The translations under genes and the position numbers were made by a program. This document shows positions 1 through 9,046 of a DNA stretch of 64,000 bases, piece after piece; the first letter of the stretch is position 1, and the number at the start of each line of letters is the position of its first letter. The DNA is from Pseudomonas sp. MUP55. Lineage in GTDB: Bacteria; Pseudomonadota; Gammaproteobacteria; Pseudomonadales; Pseudomonadaceae. The notes below the pieces were generated by a model. That model saw nothing but the letters and a program-made list of their open reading frames with translations, was not told the DNA's origin and searched no databases. The stretch covers positions 434,001 to 498,000 of the forward strand of contig NZ_CP138214.1 in assembly GCF_034043515.1 (NCBI RefSeq). Reading direction: 5' to 3'.

Positions 1-623
1 GACTCCATCAAGTCCTTGGGAATGGCCGCCATGTTCAGTGCGATAAACGGCGAGGCCGCCCGAGGGCTGTGACGGTGCAGGGCATGGGCGACCAGCTCTT
101 TACCGGTGCCCGACTCGCCGTTGATCAGCACGGTGATGTTGGAGTGGCTCAAGCGCCCGATGGCGCGAAACACTTCCTGCATGGCCGGCGCTTCACCGAT
201 GATTTCCGGGGTGCGGGTCAGCGTCGGCGGCGCCTCCTGGTTCTGCTGTTCCTGGGCGTGCTGGTTGGCGCGCTTGACCAGCGCCACCGCCTCATCCACA
301 TCGAACGGCTTGGGCAGGTACTCAAAGGCGCCGCCCTGGTATGACGCGACAGCGCTGTCCAGGTCCGAGTGCGCCGTCATGATGATCACCGGCAGGCGCG
401 GGTGCTGCTCGCGGATACGCGCCAGCAAGTCCAGGCCGCTGGCGCCGGGCATGCGGATATCGGAAATGATCACGTCCGGCTGCTGGCGAGCCAGGCGGCT
501 CATCACGCCGTCGGCGCTGTCGAAGCTCTGGGTGGTCATGCCTTCCTGTTGCAAGGCTTTCTCCAGGACCCAGCGGATAGAACGGTCGTCGTCGACGATC
601 CAGACAGTTTCACTACGGCTCAT
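1..623 (-). CDS. ntrC: NtrC (NR-I) nitrogen response regulator, partial
   Basis: This is the sigma-54 activator of nitrogen-limitation genes, phosphorylated by NtrB. About 207 N-terminal residues are visible; the rest lies beyond the left edge. The start codon is the ATG at 623-621. The receiver domain shows the acidic patch near residues 10-12 (VDDDRS) and the phospho-acceptor Asp55 in SDIRMPG. The start of the AAA+ domain shows the Walker A motif GESGTGKE. The start overlaps the ntrB stop by four bases (ATGA), so the two genes are translationally coupled. The DNA-binding domain cannot be judged because it is outside the window. Confidence 0.96.
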   Translation of the reverse strand, partial: MSRSETVWIVDDDRSIRWVLEKALQQEGMTTQSFDSADGVMSRLARQQPDVIISDIRMPGASGLDLLARIREQHPRLPVIIMTAHSDLDSAVASYQGGAFEYLPKPFDVDEAVALVKRANQHAQEQQNQEAPPTLTRTPEIIGEAPAMQEVFRAIGRLSHSNITVLINGESGTGKELVAHALHRHSPRAASPFIALNMAAIPKDLME

Positions 624-1705
624 GTCGTGGGGGCTCCTTGTTCCAATGGCAGGAAGATCGAGAACGTGGTGTGGCCGGGATGGCTCTCACATTCGATCAG
701 GCCCTGATGCTGGCTGATGATGTTCTGAGTAATGGCCAGGCCCAGCCCGGTACCGTCCGGGCGGCCGCTGACCATGGGGAAGAAGATGGTTTCCTGCAGC
801 TCCGCAGGAATGCCCGGGCCGTTGTCGATGATCTCGACCTTGGTCACCAGACGATGGCGCACATGGCCGATGGTGAACTGGCGAAGGGCGCGGGTGCGCA
901 GGCTGATGCGGCCCAGGCGCAGCTCGTTCTGGCTGCTGATGGCCTGCATGGCGTTGCGCACGATATTGAGCACCGCCTGGATCATCTGCTCGCGGTCGAT
1001 CAATACATCGGGAATGCTCGGGTCATAGTCACGCACCAGGGTGATGCAACCCTGGCTTTCGGCTTCGACCAGTTGGCAGACGCGCTCCAGCACCTCGTGC
1101 ACATTGGTCATGGCCAGGGACGGCAGCTTGTTGGAGCCGAGCATGCGGTCCACCAGGTTACGCAGGCGGTCGGCTTCTTCAATGATGACATTCGTGTAGT
1201 CCTTGAGATGCTCTTCCGGCAGCTCGCGGGCCAGCAACTGTGCCGCGCCGCGAATACCGCCCAGCGGGTTCTTGATCTCATGGGCCAGGCCGCGCACCAG
1301 CATCTTGCTGGTTTCCTGCTTGGACAGCTGCGCCTCTTCCTTGGTGATGCGCAGCAGGCGGTCTCGAGGGTGCACTTCGAGCAGCAGCAGGGTCGCGCCA
1401 TTGCTCAGGATCGGCGTCACGGCGTAATCGACGGTCAACGTCTGGCCCGTCAGGGCGGTGAGCATCGCCTCGCGCTTGGTGAACGGGTGTGCCTGCTCCA
1501 CGGCCTGGCGCAACGAGCTCAAGGCTTCGGCCGACTCGGTGAACAATTCGCTGATGAACTGCCCATGGCTGCGCTGGCCGCTGATGGCCAGGAGCATCTC
1601 CGCCGCCGGGTTCATGTACTCAAGGCGCAGGTCGGCATTGAGCAGGATGGTCGCGGTGGTCAGGTTGTCGAGTAACAAACGGTGCAGTGCATCACTGATG
1701 GTCAT
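620..1705 (-). CDS. ntrB: NtrB (NR-II) nitrogen sensor histidine kinase/phosphatase
   Basis: This is the 361-residue cytosolic partner of NtrC, which switches between kinase and phosphatase under PII control. An N-terminal PAS-like region covers about residues 10-110. The phosphorylated His142 lies in LAHEIKNPLGG. The ATP-binding part shows an N box (NIVRNAMQAI), DNGPGI and GTGLGLAI. No membrane segment is seen, as expected for the family. The gene is first in the ntrBC pair, and an NtrC-type dyad lies about 200 bp upstream at 1906-1921, which suggests autoregulation. Confidence 0.97.
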   Translation of the reverse strand: MTISDALHRLLLDNLTTATILLNADLRLEYMNPAAEMLLAISGQRSHGQFISELFTESAEALSSLRQAVEQAHPFTKREAMLTALTGQTLTVDYAVTPILSNGATLLLLEVHPRDRLLRITKEEAQLSKQETSKMLVRGLAHEIKNPLGGIRGAAQLLARELPEEHLKDYTNVIIEEADRLRNLVDRMLGSNKLPSLAMTNVHEVLERVCQLVEAESQGCITLVRDYDPSIPDVLIDREQMIQAVLNIVRNAMQAISSQNELRLGRISLRTRALRQFTIGHVRHRLVTKVEIIDNGPGIPAELQETIFFPMVSGRPDGTGLGLAITQNIISQHQGLIECESHPGHTTFSIFLPLEQGAPTT

Positions 1706-1905
1706 CAGGACCTCTTTTGGAGCAAGGCGCAGGCTTGAGGCACACGCTGATACAAGGAAAATGCAAAAACCAAACCAAGGCTCCGAAAAGAAGCGTCAAA
1801 GCCCTGAAATAAGCAGTTTTGGCGCGAAACTGTGGCGTTCTGCCAGCTTTGTCGTGAGGATTCGAACCAAAATGGGCTGGACAGGTGAGGAGGGTGCAGT
1901 CTCTC

Positions 1906-1921
1906 GCACCAATATAGTGCA
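1906..1921 (-). promoter_or_regulatory. Candidate NtrC-binding site upstream of ntrB
   Basis: Read on the minus strand the site is TGCACTATATTGGTGC, a very good match to the enterobacterial NtrC consensus (TGCAC, spacer, GGTGC). An inverted pair GGTGC-N8-GCACC at 1893-1910 overlaps it. The position about 200 bp before the ntrB start resembles the NtrC site that represses glnL (ntrB) in enterics. Binding is inferred. Confidence 0.65.
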
Positions 1922-1994
1922 GTTTGAGGCGGTCTGTTCAGGAAGCTGAATGCGCCCACATCCGATGTGTGAGCAACTGTCGTGATGACCCTAC

Positions 1995-2130
1995 GATCGT
2001 TCCCACGCTCCTGCGTGGGAATGTAGCCCGTGACGCTCTGCGTCACCCGTGTGCAATTGCCGAAACTGGTAGCGGTGGCGGAACGCGGAGCGTCCCAAGG
2101 GGCATTCCCACGCAGAGCGTGGGAACGATC
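1995..2130. repeat. Class C palindromic repeat (GATCGTTCCCACGCTC)
   Basis: The outer arms GATCGTTCCCACGCTC and GAGCGTGGGAACGATC face each other. Inner arms GACGCTCTGCGTC and GGAACGCGGAGCGTCC are also self-complementary. A second copy of the family is at 57203-57316. Confidence 0.85.
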
Positions 2131-2161
2131 AAAGAGACAGTCCTGAATACATGCAATCAAA

Positions 2162-2250
2162 TGTGGGAGGGGGCTTGCCCCCGATGACGGAGTGTCATTC
2201 GACATTTACATGCCTGATCCACCGCTATCGGGGGCAAGCCCCCTCCCACA
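2162..2250. repeat. Class A REPIN
   Basis: TGTGGGAGGGGGCTTGCCCC followed by CGAT faces its reverse complement, ending in CCCTCCCACA, across about 40 bases. Two REP units in inverted orientation make a REPIN. It lies downstream of the chorismate mutase gene. Confidence 0.9.
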
Positions 2251-2273
2251 ATTTTTGATTGGGTTTGCAGGCG

Positions 2274-2810
2274 TTAACCTTTGTAGATGCACAGCTCGGC
2301 GGTGGCGCGGATCATTGCCAGTTGGCGCAGCGGGTCATTCAATGGCTCATGCACGGCTTCGGCGAGCCATTGGGGGCACTTGGGGTCGGTGCGCTGAGGG
2401 GTGAAGTCGGCCAACTGCTGCAGCAGGCGTTTTTGCAGCTCGTCCAGTTGCGGGCGGATCTGCTTGACCAGGTCCGGGCGCGGGTCATCGGGCGCCTTGC
2501 CCTGGAATTGCCAGTCGGACAGGTGGGTGTACTGCACCAGTTTGTTGGCTTCGATCTGCGCCGAGAAAAACTGTTCGGCGGCGGCGGGGTCCAGCTTGTA
2601 GCCGGGTGCCTGGGCGATGACGCTGGCGATCACCTCCTGCTCGCGCTTCTTGTCTTCTACGGGCTTGTGGCTGTCCCATTTGCTCAAGGCCACCTGATCG
2701 GCGATCTCCAGGCGCTCGGCGATGCTGTTGAGCAGCGGCTCGAGGGTGGGCGGTGCGGCGCAGGCGCCGGCACTGACGAACAGCAGGGCGAACACGAGTC
2801 TATGTTTCAA
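2274..2810 (-). CDS. Secreted (periplasmic) chorismate mutase, AroQ-gamma type
   Basis: The product would convert chorismate to prephenate outside the cytoplasm. The 178-residue protein begins with a Sec signal peptide (MKHRLVFALLFVSAGACAA) that probably ends near residue 19. The mature part is all-helical and carries the AroQ pattern: LLNSIAERLEIADQVALSKW, then KPVEDKKREQEV, then a conserved Gln/Glu region. Two Cys (PKCPQW and AELCIY) could form a disulfide, as in secreted gamma-class enzymes. Length fits the exported class rather than the roughly 90-residue cytosolic domain. It lies between glnA and ntrB and is flanked by REPINs. The physiological role is not settled; in pseudomonads a periplasmic overflow route to phenylalanine has been proposed. 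Confidence 0.88.
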   Translation of the reverse strand: MKHRLVFALLFVSAGACAAPPTLEPLLNSIAERLEIADQVALSKWDSHKPVEDKKREQEVIASVIAQAPGYKLDPAAAEQFFSAQIEANKLVQYTHLSDWQFQGKAPDDPRPDLVKQIRPQLDELQKRLLQQLADFTPQRTDPKCPQWLAEAVHEPLNDPLRQLAMIRATAELCIYKG

Positions 2811-2821
2811 TGCAGATCTCC

Positions 2822-2910
2822 TGTGGGAGGGGGCTTGCTCCCGATGGCGGTGTGTCAGTAGTACCTATGCTGCCTGACACTCTGCCATCGGGAGCGAGCC
2901 CCCTCCCACA
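2822..2910. repeat. Class A REPIN between chorismate mutase gene and glnA
   Basis: TGTGGGAGGGGGCTTGCTCC and its inverted partner ending CCCTCCCACA enclose inner arms GTGTCAG and CTGACAC, so the whole unit can fold as one long hairpin. Confidence 0.9.
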
Positions 2911-2951
2911 TTTTTATCGGGTTTGCAGGCGGTAAAGCGGCGTAATCCCAC

Positions 2952-2982
2952 AAAAAAAGGCCTCCCGAAGGAGGCCTTTTTC
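2952..2982. terminator. Bidirectional-looking intrinsic terminator after glnA
   Basis: A perfect 7-bp stem GGCCTCC / GGAGGCC with a 4-base CGAA loop is flanked by seven A on one side and five T on the other. On the minus strand it gives a stem followed by a T tract, 30 bases past the glnA stop. Confidence 0.9.
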
Positions 2983-3011
2983 GTCACGCTACGTCAAGCA
3001 GCGCTACCGGA

Positions 3012-4418
3012 TCAGCAGCTGTAGTACAGCTCGTATTCCAGTGGGTGTACGAAGGTGCGAACCTTGATTTCTTCTTCGCTTTTGAGCTCGATGTAGGCAT
3101 CGATGAAGTCGTCGCTGAACACGCCGCCTTTGGTCAGGAACGCACGGCCCTTGTCCAGCTCTTCCAGGGCTTCTTTCAGGCTGCCGCACACTTGTGGGAT
3201 CTCTTTGGCCTCTTCAGGCGGCAGGTCGTACAAGTTCTTGTCGGCGGCATCGCCCGGGTGGATCTTGTTCTGGATACCGTCCAGGCCAGCCATAACCAGG
3301 GCTGCGAACGCCAGGTATGGGTTGGCTGCCGGGTCCGGGAAGCGCGCTTCGATACGACGGGCGCGTGGGCTGGACACGTATGGAATACGGATCGAAGCCG
3401 AACGGTTACGGGCCGAGTAGGCCAGCATGACCGGCGCTTCGAAACCTGGGACCAGACGCTTGTAGGAGTTGGTCGACGGGTTGGTGAAGCCGTTCAGGGC
3501 CTTACCGTGCTTGATGATACCGCCGATGAAGTACAGGGCAGTGTCGGACAGGCCGGCATAACCTTCGCCAGCGAAGGTGTTCTTGCCTTCTTTGGCGATG
3601 GACAGGTGAACGTGCATACCCGAACCGTTATCGCCGTACAGCGGCTTAGGCATGAAGGTAGCGGTACGGCCGTAGGCATCAGCCACGTTGTGTACGCAGT
3701 ACTTCAGGGTCTGTACTTCGTCAGCCTTGGCCACCAGGGTGTTGAACTTCACACCGATTTCGTTCTGGCCAGCAGTGGCCACTTCGTGGTGGTGAACTTC
3801 GATGACCAGGCCCATTTCTTCCATGGCGTTGCACATGGAGGTACGGATTTCGTGGTCATGGTCGAATGGCGGAACTGGGAAGTAGCCACCTTTGATACCT
3901 GGACGGTGGCCCTTGTTGCCGCCTTCCACGTCCTGGTCGGACATCCACGAACCTTGTTCGGAGAAGATCTTGAACATGGAGCCGGAGATGTCGGACTTGA
4001 ACTTGACCGAATCAAAGATGAAGAATTCTGGCTCTGGGCCTACGAATACGGTGTCGCCGATACCGGTCGACTTCAGGTATTCCTCGGCACGCTTGGCGAT
4101 CGCACGTGGGTCGCGGTCGTAGCCTTGCATGGTCGAAGGCTCGATCACGTCGCAGACGATGATCAGGGTTGGGTCTTCGGTGAACGGGTCTAGGACGGCA
4201 GTGCTGTCGTCCGGCATCAGGATCATGTCGGAGGCTTCGATGCCTTTCCAGCCAGCGATGGAGGAACCGTCGAACATCTTGCCTTCTTCGAAGAAAGCAT
4301 CATCCAGCGCGTCGCGAGCCGGCATGGTCACGTGGTGCTGAGTACCTTTGGTGTCCGTGAAGCGCAGATCAATCCATTTAACGTCATGATCTTTGATGAG
4401 TTGAACCGACTTCGACAT
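3012..4418 (-). CDS. glnA: Glutamine synthetase, type I
   Basis: The enzyme makes glutamine from glutamate, ammonia and ATP as a cytosolic dodecamer. The 468-residue length is standard for GSI-beta. The start [11 protein letters not shown] at 4418 is chosen over an in-frame upstream codon because it matches the family and has GGAGG just before it. Visible signatures are the Mg/glutamate region [20 protein letters not shown], the glycine-rich [10 protein letters not shown] and the adenylylation site NLYDLPP with Tyr397, which implies control by GlnE. A sigma-54 promoter lies at 4521-4536 and a terminator at 2952-2982, so it is probably mainly monocistronic. Confidence 0.98.
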   Translation of the reverse strand: MSKSVQLIKDHDVKWIDLRFTDTKGTQHHVTMPARDALDDAFFEEGKMFDGSSIAGWKGIEASDMILMPDDSTAVLDPFTEDPTLIIVCDVIEPSTMQGYDRDPRAIAKRAEEYLKSTGIGDTVFVGPEPEFFIFDSVKFKSDISGSMFKIFSEQGSWMSDQDVEGGNKGHRPGIKGGYFPVPPFDHDHEIRTSMCNAMEEMGLVIEVHHHEVATAGQNEIGVKFNTLVAKADEVQTLKYCVHNVADAYGRTATFMPKPLYGDNGSGMHVHLSIAKEGKNTFAGEGYAGLSDTALYFIGGIIKHGKALNGFTNPSTNSYKRLVPGFEAPVMLAYSARNRSASIRIPYVSSPRARRIEARFPDPAANPYLAFAALVMAGLDGIQNKIHPGDAADKNLYDLPPEEAKEIPQVCGSLKEALEELDKGRAFLTKGGVFSDDFIDAYIELKSEEEIKVRTFVHPLEYELYYSC

Positions 4419-4520
4419 GGTGTCCTCCGGGTGGCTTCGGGCTAGGGTAGTGGAGTTAGCCCTTAGAATTTGGGTGATGCCGGCGCGGATACTCCGCCAA
4501 GGCAACCTGCCTCACAAGAG

Positions 4521-4536
4521 AGCAAATTGCATGCCA
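4521..4536 (-). promoter_or_regulatory. Sigma-54 promoter of glnA
   Basis: Minus-strand TGGCATGCAATTTGCT has the -24 GG and -12 GC exactly 12 bp apart and matches the sigma-54 consensus closely. Predicted transcription start is near 4510, about 90 bases before the glnA ATG. It fits NtrC activation of glnA. Confidence 0.85.
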
Positions 4537-4657
4537 GTGCGCCAACATGGCCTTTTTGCCTCAAAATGGCCCCTATAACGGTGCAATCGGCCAAAGCGCG
4601 ATAAATAGCGCACTGCAATGTAGCGTTATTCGGCGCAAATGACCCGTTTTGGTGCGT

Positions 4658-4672
4658 TGCACAGGTGATGCA
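4658..4672. promoter_or_regulatory. Weak candidate NtrC/enhancer dyad upstream of glnA
   Basis: TGCACAGGTGATGCA is an imperfect dyad about 130 bp upstream of the sigma-54 promoter, a typical enhancer distance. It is 15 bp rather than 17 bp and therefore a poor NtrC match; GGTGC also occurs just before it. Confidence 0.25.
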
Positions 4673-4681
4673 TATTAACTG

Positions 4682-4710
4682 GTTAAACCTTGAGCGATTT
4701 CCGCTATAAT
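4682..4710 (+). promoter_or_regulatory. Possible sigma-70 promoter of thiI
   Basis: A perfect TATAAT at 4705-4710 lies 42 bases before the thiI ATG. The only -35 at 17-bp spacing is the weak GTTAAA at 4682-4687. Confidence 0.4.
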
Positions 4711-4752
4711 CCGCGCCCCCCTTTTTCAGCAGGCCCGGCGCGCGCTGTTTCC

Positions 4753-6207
4753 ATGAAATTAATCGTTAAAGTCTTCCCCGAGATCACCATCAAAAGCCGA
4801 CCGGTACGGACGCGTTTCATCCGTCAGTTGGCCAAGAACATCCGTGCCGTGCTCCGTGACCTGGACCCGGCTGTGGTGGTGAATGGCGTGTGGGACAACC
4901 TCGAGCTGGAAACCCGCCTGACCGACGCCAAAGCCTTGAAGGACATGACCGAACGCCTGAGTTGCATGCCGGGCATCGCGCATTTCCTGCAGGTGGACGA
5001 ATACCCGCTGGGCGACTTCGACGACATCACCGACAAGTGCAGGCAGCACTTCGGTGACGCGCTGGCCGGCAAGATTTTTTCGGTGCGCTGCAAGCGTGCC
5101 GGCAAGCACCCGTTCAGCTCCATGGATGTGGAAAAATACGTCGGCAGCAAGCTGCGTCGCGAGTGCGGTGCCGCCGGAATTTCCCTGAAAGCACCCGAAA
5201 TCGAAGTTCGCATGGAAATTCGCGACCAACGGTTGTTCGTGATCCACAGCCAGCACAACAGCATCGGCGGCTACCCGCTGGGCGCCCTGGAGCAGACCCT
5301 GGTGCTGATGTCCGGCGGTTTCGATTCGACCGTGGCGGCTTACCAGATCATGCGTCGCGGCCTGATGAGCCACTTCTGCTTCTTCAACCTGGGCGGGCGT
5401 GCACACGAATTGGGCGTGATGGAAGTCGCGCACTTTATCTGGAAGAAGTACGGCAGCTCCCAACGCGTGCTATTTGTGAGCGTACCGTTCGAGGAAGTGC
5501 TGGGCGAAATTCTCGGCAAAGTCGATAACGGTCATATGGGCGTCGTATTGAAGCGTATGATGTTGCGCGCGGCGTCGCGAATTGCCGATCAGTTGCAGAT
5601 CGACGCGCTGGTGACCGGCGAGGCGATCTCCCAGGTGTCCAGCCAGACGCTGCCGAACCTGTCGATCATCGATTGCGTCACCGAGAAACTGGTGTTGCGC
5701 CCGCTGATCGCCAGCCACAAGCAGGACATCATTGATCAGGCCGAGCAGATCGGCACCGCCGATTTTGCCAAGCATATGCCTGAATACTGCGGGGTCATTT
5801 CGGTGAACCCCAAGACCCACGCCAAGCGTCACCGCGTGGAGCATGAAGAGAAAGAATTCGACATGGCGATTCTGGAGCGTGCGCTCGAGAACGCCAAACT
5901 GGTGCCAATCGATCGAGTGATCGACGAATTGGGCCAGGATGTGCAGATCGAAGAAGTCGACGAAGCCCTGGCCGGCCAGATCGTCATCGACATCCGTCAC
6001 CCGGATGCCGCTGAGGATGAGCCGCTGGAAATCGCCGGCATCGACGTACAAACGCTGCCGTTCTATGCATTGAACGCGCGTTTCAAGGAACTGGATAACA
6101 GCCGTCAGTACCTGTTGTATTGCGACAAAGGCGTGATGAGTCGCCTGCATGCCCACCATTTGCTCAGTGAGGGGCATGCCAATGTGCGCGTTTATCGACC
6201 GAGCTAA
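4753..6207 (+). CDS. thiI: tRNA 4-thiouridine synthase / sulfurtransferase ThiI
   Basis: ThiI places the 4-thiouridine at tRNA position 8 and can pass sulfur on for thiamine synthesis. The 484 residues comprise an N-terminal ferredoxin-like and THUMP region (about 1-165), a PP-loop ATPase domain with MSGGFDST, and a C-terminal rhodanese domain with the persulfide Cys in [10 protein letters not shown]. The second redox Cys is in PEYCGVIS. The start [19 protein letters not shown] is the usual family start; an in-frame ATG at 4690 would add 21 residues overlapping the TATAAT box and is rejected. It stands alone, divergent from glnA. Confidence 0.97.
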   Translation: MKLIVKVFPEITIKSRPVRTRFIRQLAKNIRAVLRDLDPAVVVNGVWDNLELETRLTDAKALKDMTERLSCMPGIAHFLQVDEYPLGDFDDITDKCRQHFGDALAGKIFSVRCKRAGKHPFSSMDVEKYVGSKLRRECGAAGISLKAPEIEVRMEIRDQRLFVIHSQHNSIGGYPLGALEQTLVLMSGGFDSTVAAYQIMRRGLMSHFCFFNLGGRAHELGVMEVAHFIWKKYGSSQRVLFVSVPFEEVLGEILGKVDNGHMGVVLKRMMLRAASRIADQLQIDALVTGEAISQVSSQTLPNLSIIDCVTEKLVLRPLIASHKQDIIDQAEQIGTADFAKHMPEYCGVISVNPKTHAKRHRVEHEEKEFDMAILERALENAKLVPIDRVIDELGQDVQIEEVDEALAGQIVIDIRHPDAAEDEPLEIAGIDVQTLPFYALNARFKELDNSRQYLLYCDKGVMSRLHAHHLLSEGHANVRVYRPS

Positions 6208-6346
6208 GAGCCCGGGGCTGTTTGCCTGTGGCCTGCGTCACCGGCCCCCCGACTCTGCCGTCAAGCTGTAACGGCAAGGCCTGACTCTACTGTAAATCGC
6301 TGCCACGACCTGTCAGCACACCGAATCCTCTGATCGAGATACACAA

Positions 6347-8167
6347 GTGATCGAAAATCTACGTAACATCGCCATCATTGCTCACGTTGACCATGGTAAA
6401 ACCACCCTGGTAGACAAACTCCTGCGTCAATCCGGCACCCTGGAGCGCAACGAGCTCAACGACGAGCGCGTGATGGACTCCAACGACCAGGAAAAAGAGC
6501 GCGGTATTACCATCCTGGCAAAAAACACCGCTATCAACTGGAACGGCTATCACATCAACATCGTGGATACCCCGGGCCACGCCGACTTCGGCGGCGAAGT
6601 AGAACGCGTAATGTCGATGGTTGACTCCGTTCTGCTGCTGGTTGACGCTCAAGACGGCCCTATGCCGCAAACCCGTTTCGTGACCAAGAAGGCTTTCGAA
6701 GCCGGCCTGCGTCCGATCGTGTGCATCAACAAGGTTGACCGTCCAGGCGCGCGTCCGGACTGGGTTCTGGACCAGATCTTCGACCTGTTCGACAACCTGG
6801 GTGCCACCGAAGAACAGCTGGACTTCAAAGTCGTCTACGCCTCGGCCCTGAACGGCATTGCCGGTCTGGAACACACCGACATGGCTGAAGACATGACCCC
6901 GCTGTACCAGTCGATCGTCGACAACGTACCGGCGCCTAAAGTTGACCGTGACGGCCCGTTCCAGATGCAAATCTCGGCACTGGACTACAACAGCTTCCTG
7001 GGTGTTATCGGCGTTGGCCGTATCGCTCGTGGTAGCGTCAAGCCGAACACCCCGGTTGTCGCCATCGGCGCCGACGGCAAGAAGCGTAACGGCCGTATCC
7101 TGAAGCTGATGGGCCACCACGGCCTGCACCGCATCGACGTCGAAGAAGCCTTCGCCGGCGACATCGTGTGCGTCAGCGGCATGGACTCGCTGTTCATCTC
7201 CGACACCCTGTGCCAGCCGGACAACGTCGAGGCGATGAAGCCTCTGACCGTTGACGAGCCAACCGTTTCCATGACCTTCCAGGTAAACGACTCGCCATTC
7301 TGCGGTAAAGAAGGCAAGTTCGTGACCTCCCGTAACATCAAGGAGCGTCTGGACAAAGAGCTGCTGTACAACGTTGCTCTGCGCGTTGAAGAAGGCGACT
7401 CGGCTGACAAGTTCAAGGTCTCCGGCCGTGGTGAGCTGCACCTCTCGGTACTGATCGAAACCATGCGTCGCGAAGGCTTCGAAATGGGTGTTGGTCGTCC
7501 GGAAGTGATCATCCGTCAGGTTGACGGCGTGAAGCAGGAACCGTTCGAAAACGTCACCATCGACACCCCTGAAGAATCCCAGGGCAAGGTCATGGAAGAG
7601 ATGGGCCTGCGTAAGGGCGACCTGACCAACATGGTGCCGGATGGCAAAGGCCGTGTACGTCTGGAATACAACATCCCTGCTCGTGGTCTGATCGGTTTCC
7701 GTAACCAGTTCCTGACCCTGACCAACGGTGCTGGCATCCTGACCTCGATCTTCGATCGCTACGACACCATGAAGTCCGGCGACATGTCCGGCCGTCAGAA
7801 CGGTGTTCTGGTATCGGTAGAAACCGGCAAGGCACTGACCTACTCCCTGGAAACCCTCCAGGCGCGTGGCAAGCTGTTCGTTGAACACGGTCAAGAGATC
7901 TACAACGGTCAGATCGTTGGTCTGAACAGCCGTGACAACGACATGGGCGTCAACCCAACCAAAGGCAAGAAGCTCGACAACATGCGTGCTTCGGGCAAAG
8001 ACGAAACCATCGCTCTGGTTCCACCTGTTCGCTTCACCCTGGAACAGGCCCTGGAATTCATCCAGGACGACGAGCTGTGCGAAGTAACGCCGAAGTCGAT
8101 CCGTCTGCGTAAGAAAATCCTGGACGAAGGCGAGCGTACCCGCGCTGCCAAGAAAGCCAAGAACTGA
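6347..8167 (+). CDS. typA: Translational GTPase TypA/BipA
   Basis: This ribosome-associated GTPase is related to EF-G and LepA and is needed for stress adaptation and ribosome assembly at low temperature. The 606-residue length is typical. G motifs are visible: AHVDHGKTT (G1, residues about 12-20), DTPGHADF (G3) and NKVDRPGAR (G4), followed by EF-Tu domain 2, EF-G domain V and the BipA C-terminal domain. The start is a GTG (6347) reading [18 protein letters not shown] strong terminator follows at 8186-8223. Confidence 0.98.
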   Translation: MIENLRNIAIIAHVDHGKTTLVDKLLRQSGTLERNELNDERVMDSNDQEKERGITILAKNTAINWNGYHINIVDTPGHADFGGEVERVMSMVDSVLLLVDAQDGPMPQTRFVTKKAFEAGLRPIVCINKVDRPGARPDWVLDQIFDLFDNLGATEEQLDFKVVYASALNGIAGLEHTDMAEDMTPLYQSIVDNVPAPKVDRDGPFQMQISALDYNSFLGVIGVGRIARGSVKPNTPVVAIGADGKKRNGRILKLMGHHGLHRIDVEEAFAGDIVCVSGMDSLFISDTLCQPDNVEAMKPLTVDEPTVSMTFQVNDSPFCGKEGKFVTSRNIKERLDKELLYNVALRVEEGDSADKFKVSGRGELHLSVLIETMRREGFEMGVGRPEVIIRQVDGVKQEPFENVTIDTPEESQGKVMEEMGLRKGDLTNMVPDGKGRVRLEYNIPARGLIGFRNQFLTLTNGAGILTSIFDRYDTMKSGDMSGRQNGVLVSVETGKALTYSLETLQARGKLFVEHGQEIYNGQIVGLNSRDNDMGVNPTKGKKLDNMRASGKDETIALVPPVRFTLEQALEFIQDDELCEVTPKSIRLRKKILDEGERTRAAKKAKN

Positions 8168-8185
8168 GTTAACTCAGGCTGAATG

Positions 8186-8223
8186 AAAAACGCCCCCGGT
8201 CGAAAGGCCGGGGGCGTTTTTTT
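8186..8223 (+). terminator. Intrinsic terminator of typA
   Basis: The stem CGCCCCCGG / CCGGGGGCG is followed by seven T. It begins about 20 bases after the typA stop. Confidence 0.93.
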
Positions 8224-8251
8224 ATGTCTGCAGATTTAGTAGTGACTGTGC

Positions 8252-8335
8252 CGGCCCTATCGGGGGCAAGCCCCCTCCCACCTTGACCTGTGAATACATT
8301 CAAAATGTGGGAGGGGGCTTGCCCCCGATGAGGCC
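8252..8335. repeat. Class A REPIN, opposite arrangement
   Basis: Here the ATCGGGGGCAAGCCCCCTCC unit comes first and GTGGGAGGGGGCTTGCCCCC second, with a spacer of about 30 bases. The outer GGCC/CCGGCC bases extend the pairing. Confidence 0.88.
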
Positions 8336-8359
8336 CGAGAGAGCCCCACAAAATCCGGA

Positions 8360-8794
8360 TCAGAACTTGTCGAGGGTCTTGAAATTAGTCTCGCGCACCA
8401 CTTCCTTGGGCTTGTACGCGCAATACCCCGGTCGTGGCCCGATTTTCGGGTGGTTGCGGCAGGTATCCGGACGTTTGTCATAAATAGTGCAAAAGCGCGT
8501 CTTACGATCCAGGTACAGGCAGTCGGTGTTGCTCATGCGCTGCAGGGTAAAAATCTCGGATTTGGAATTGAAGCGCTCGACGATGCCTTCCTTCTGCAAG
8601 CGCTTGGCGATGTTCTTCGGCGGGTCGCCGCGCTCGAACTCGTCGACGATGCCGATGCGGATCAGGTCCTTGATCTTCACTTCGACCGGCAGCGTGCAGC
8701 AGCTGGACACGCAGCCACCGCACATATGGGCAGAATATTTCTGCCAGGTCTCGAGACGGTCGAGTTCCGCGGCGGCGATCAGTTGAGGCTTCAT
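8360..8794 (-). CDS. YkgJ-family cysteine cluster protein
   Basis: The 144-residue protein has the Cys pattern of the putative zinc- or iron-chelating YkgJ family: CGGCVSSCC near residues 26-34, then DCLYLD, FCTIYDKRPDTCRNHP and a final YCAYK. The function is unknown. The start MKPQLIAAAELDRL at 8794 is preferred to an in-frame codon 45 residues upstream, whose extra stretch looks non-coding. The gene runs divergently from glgP and opposite to typA. Confidence 0.82.
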   Translation of the reverse strand: MKPQLIAAAELDRLETWQKYSAHMCGGCVSSCCTLPVEVKIKDLIRIGIVDEFERGDPPKNIAKRLQKEGIVERFNSKSEIFTLQRMSNTDCLYLDRKTRFCTIYDKRPDTCRNHPKIGPRPGYCAYKPKEVVRETNFKTLDKF

Positions 8795-9046
8795 CGGGGT
8801 TCCAAAAGGTGGGGCTGTGTCCGGGCGCGCGATCATACCGGGATTGGTGTTTTTTTGAACAATATTTTCTGAGTTTCGGTCAGAAGGTGCTTGCCGTTGA
8901 GCAGTTGGGTTCAAAACAGGCACGGCCAATGCATTAAACCCCGATAAAGGTAAATGCGTTAAAAAACTGCCGAACCAGACAGGTCACCGTCTGTCAGACC
9001 GTCTAGGCTCTAGCAACTCCTTCTATCTCGCCCGAGGTCGCAATTG

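Larger units (their letters stand above)
1706..2273. other. Long intergenic region between chorismate mutase and ntrB
   Basis: This 568-base stretch holds no credible gene. It contains an NtrC-type dyad (1906-1921), a class C palindromic repeat (1995-2130) and a class A REPIN (2162-2250). Open frames here on either strand are made largely of the repeats; the peptide SGASPLP is a translation of the REP sequence. Nothing else was recognised between 1706 and 1890. Confidence 0.7.

Noticed and set aside
1705..2205. 166-codon open frame upstream of ntrB
   Set aside because: Much of it is translated from a class A and a class C repeat; the peptide SGASPLPH recurs wherever this REP is translated.
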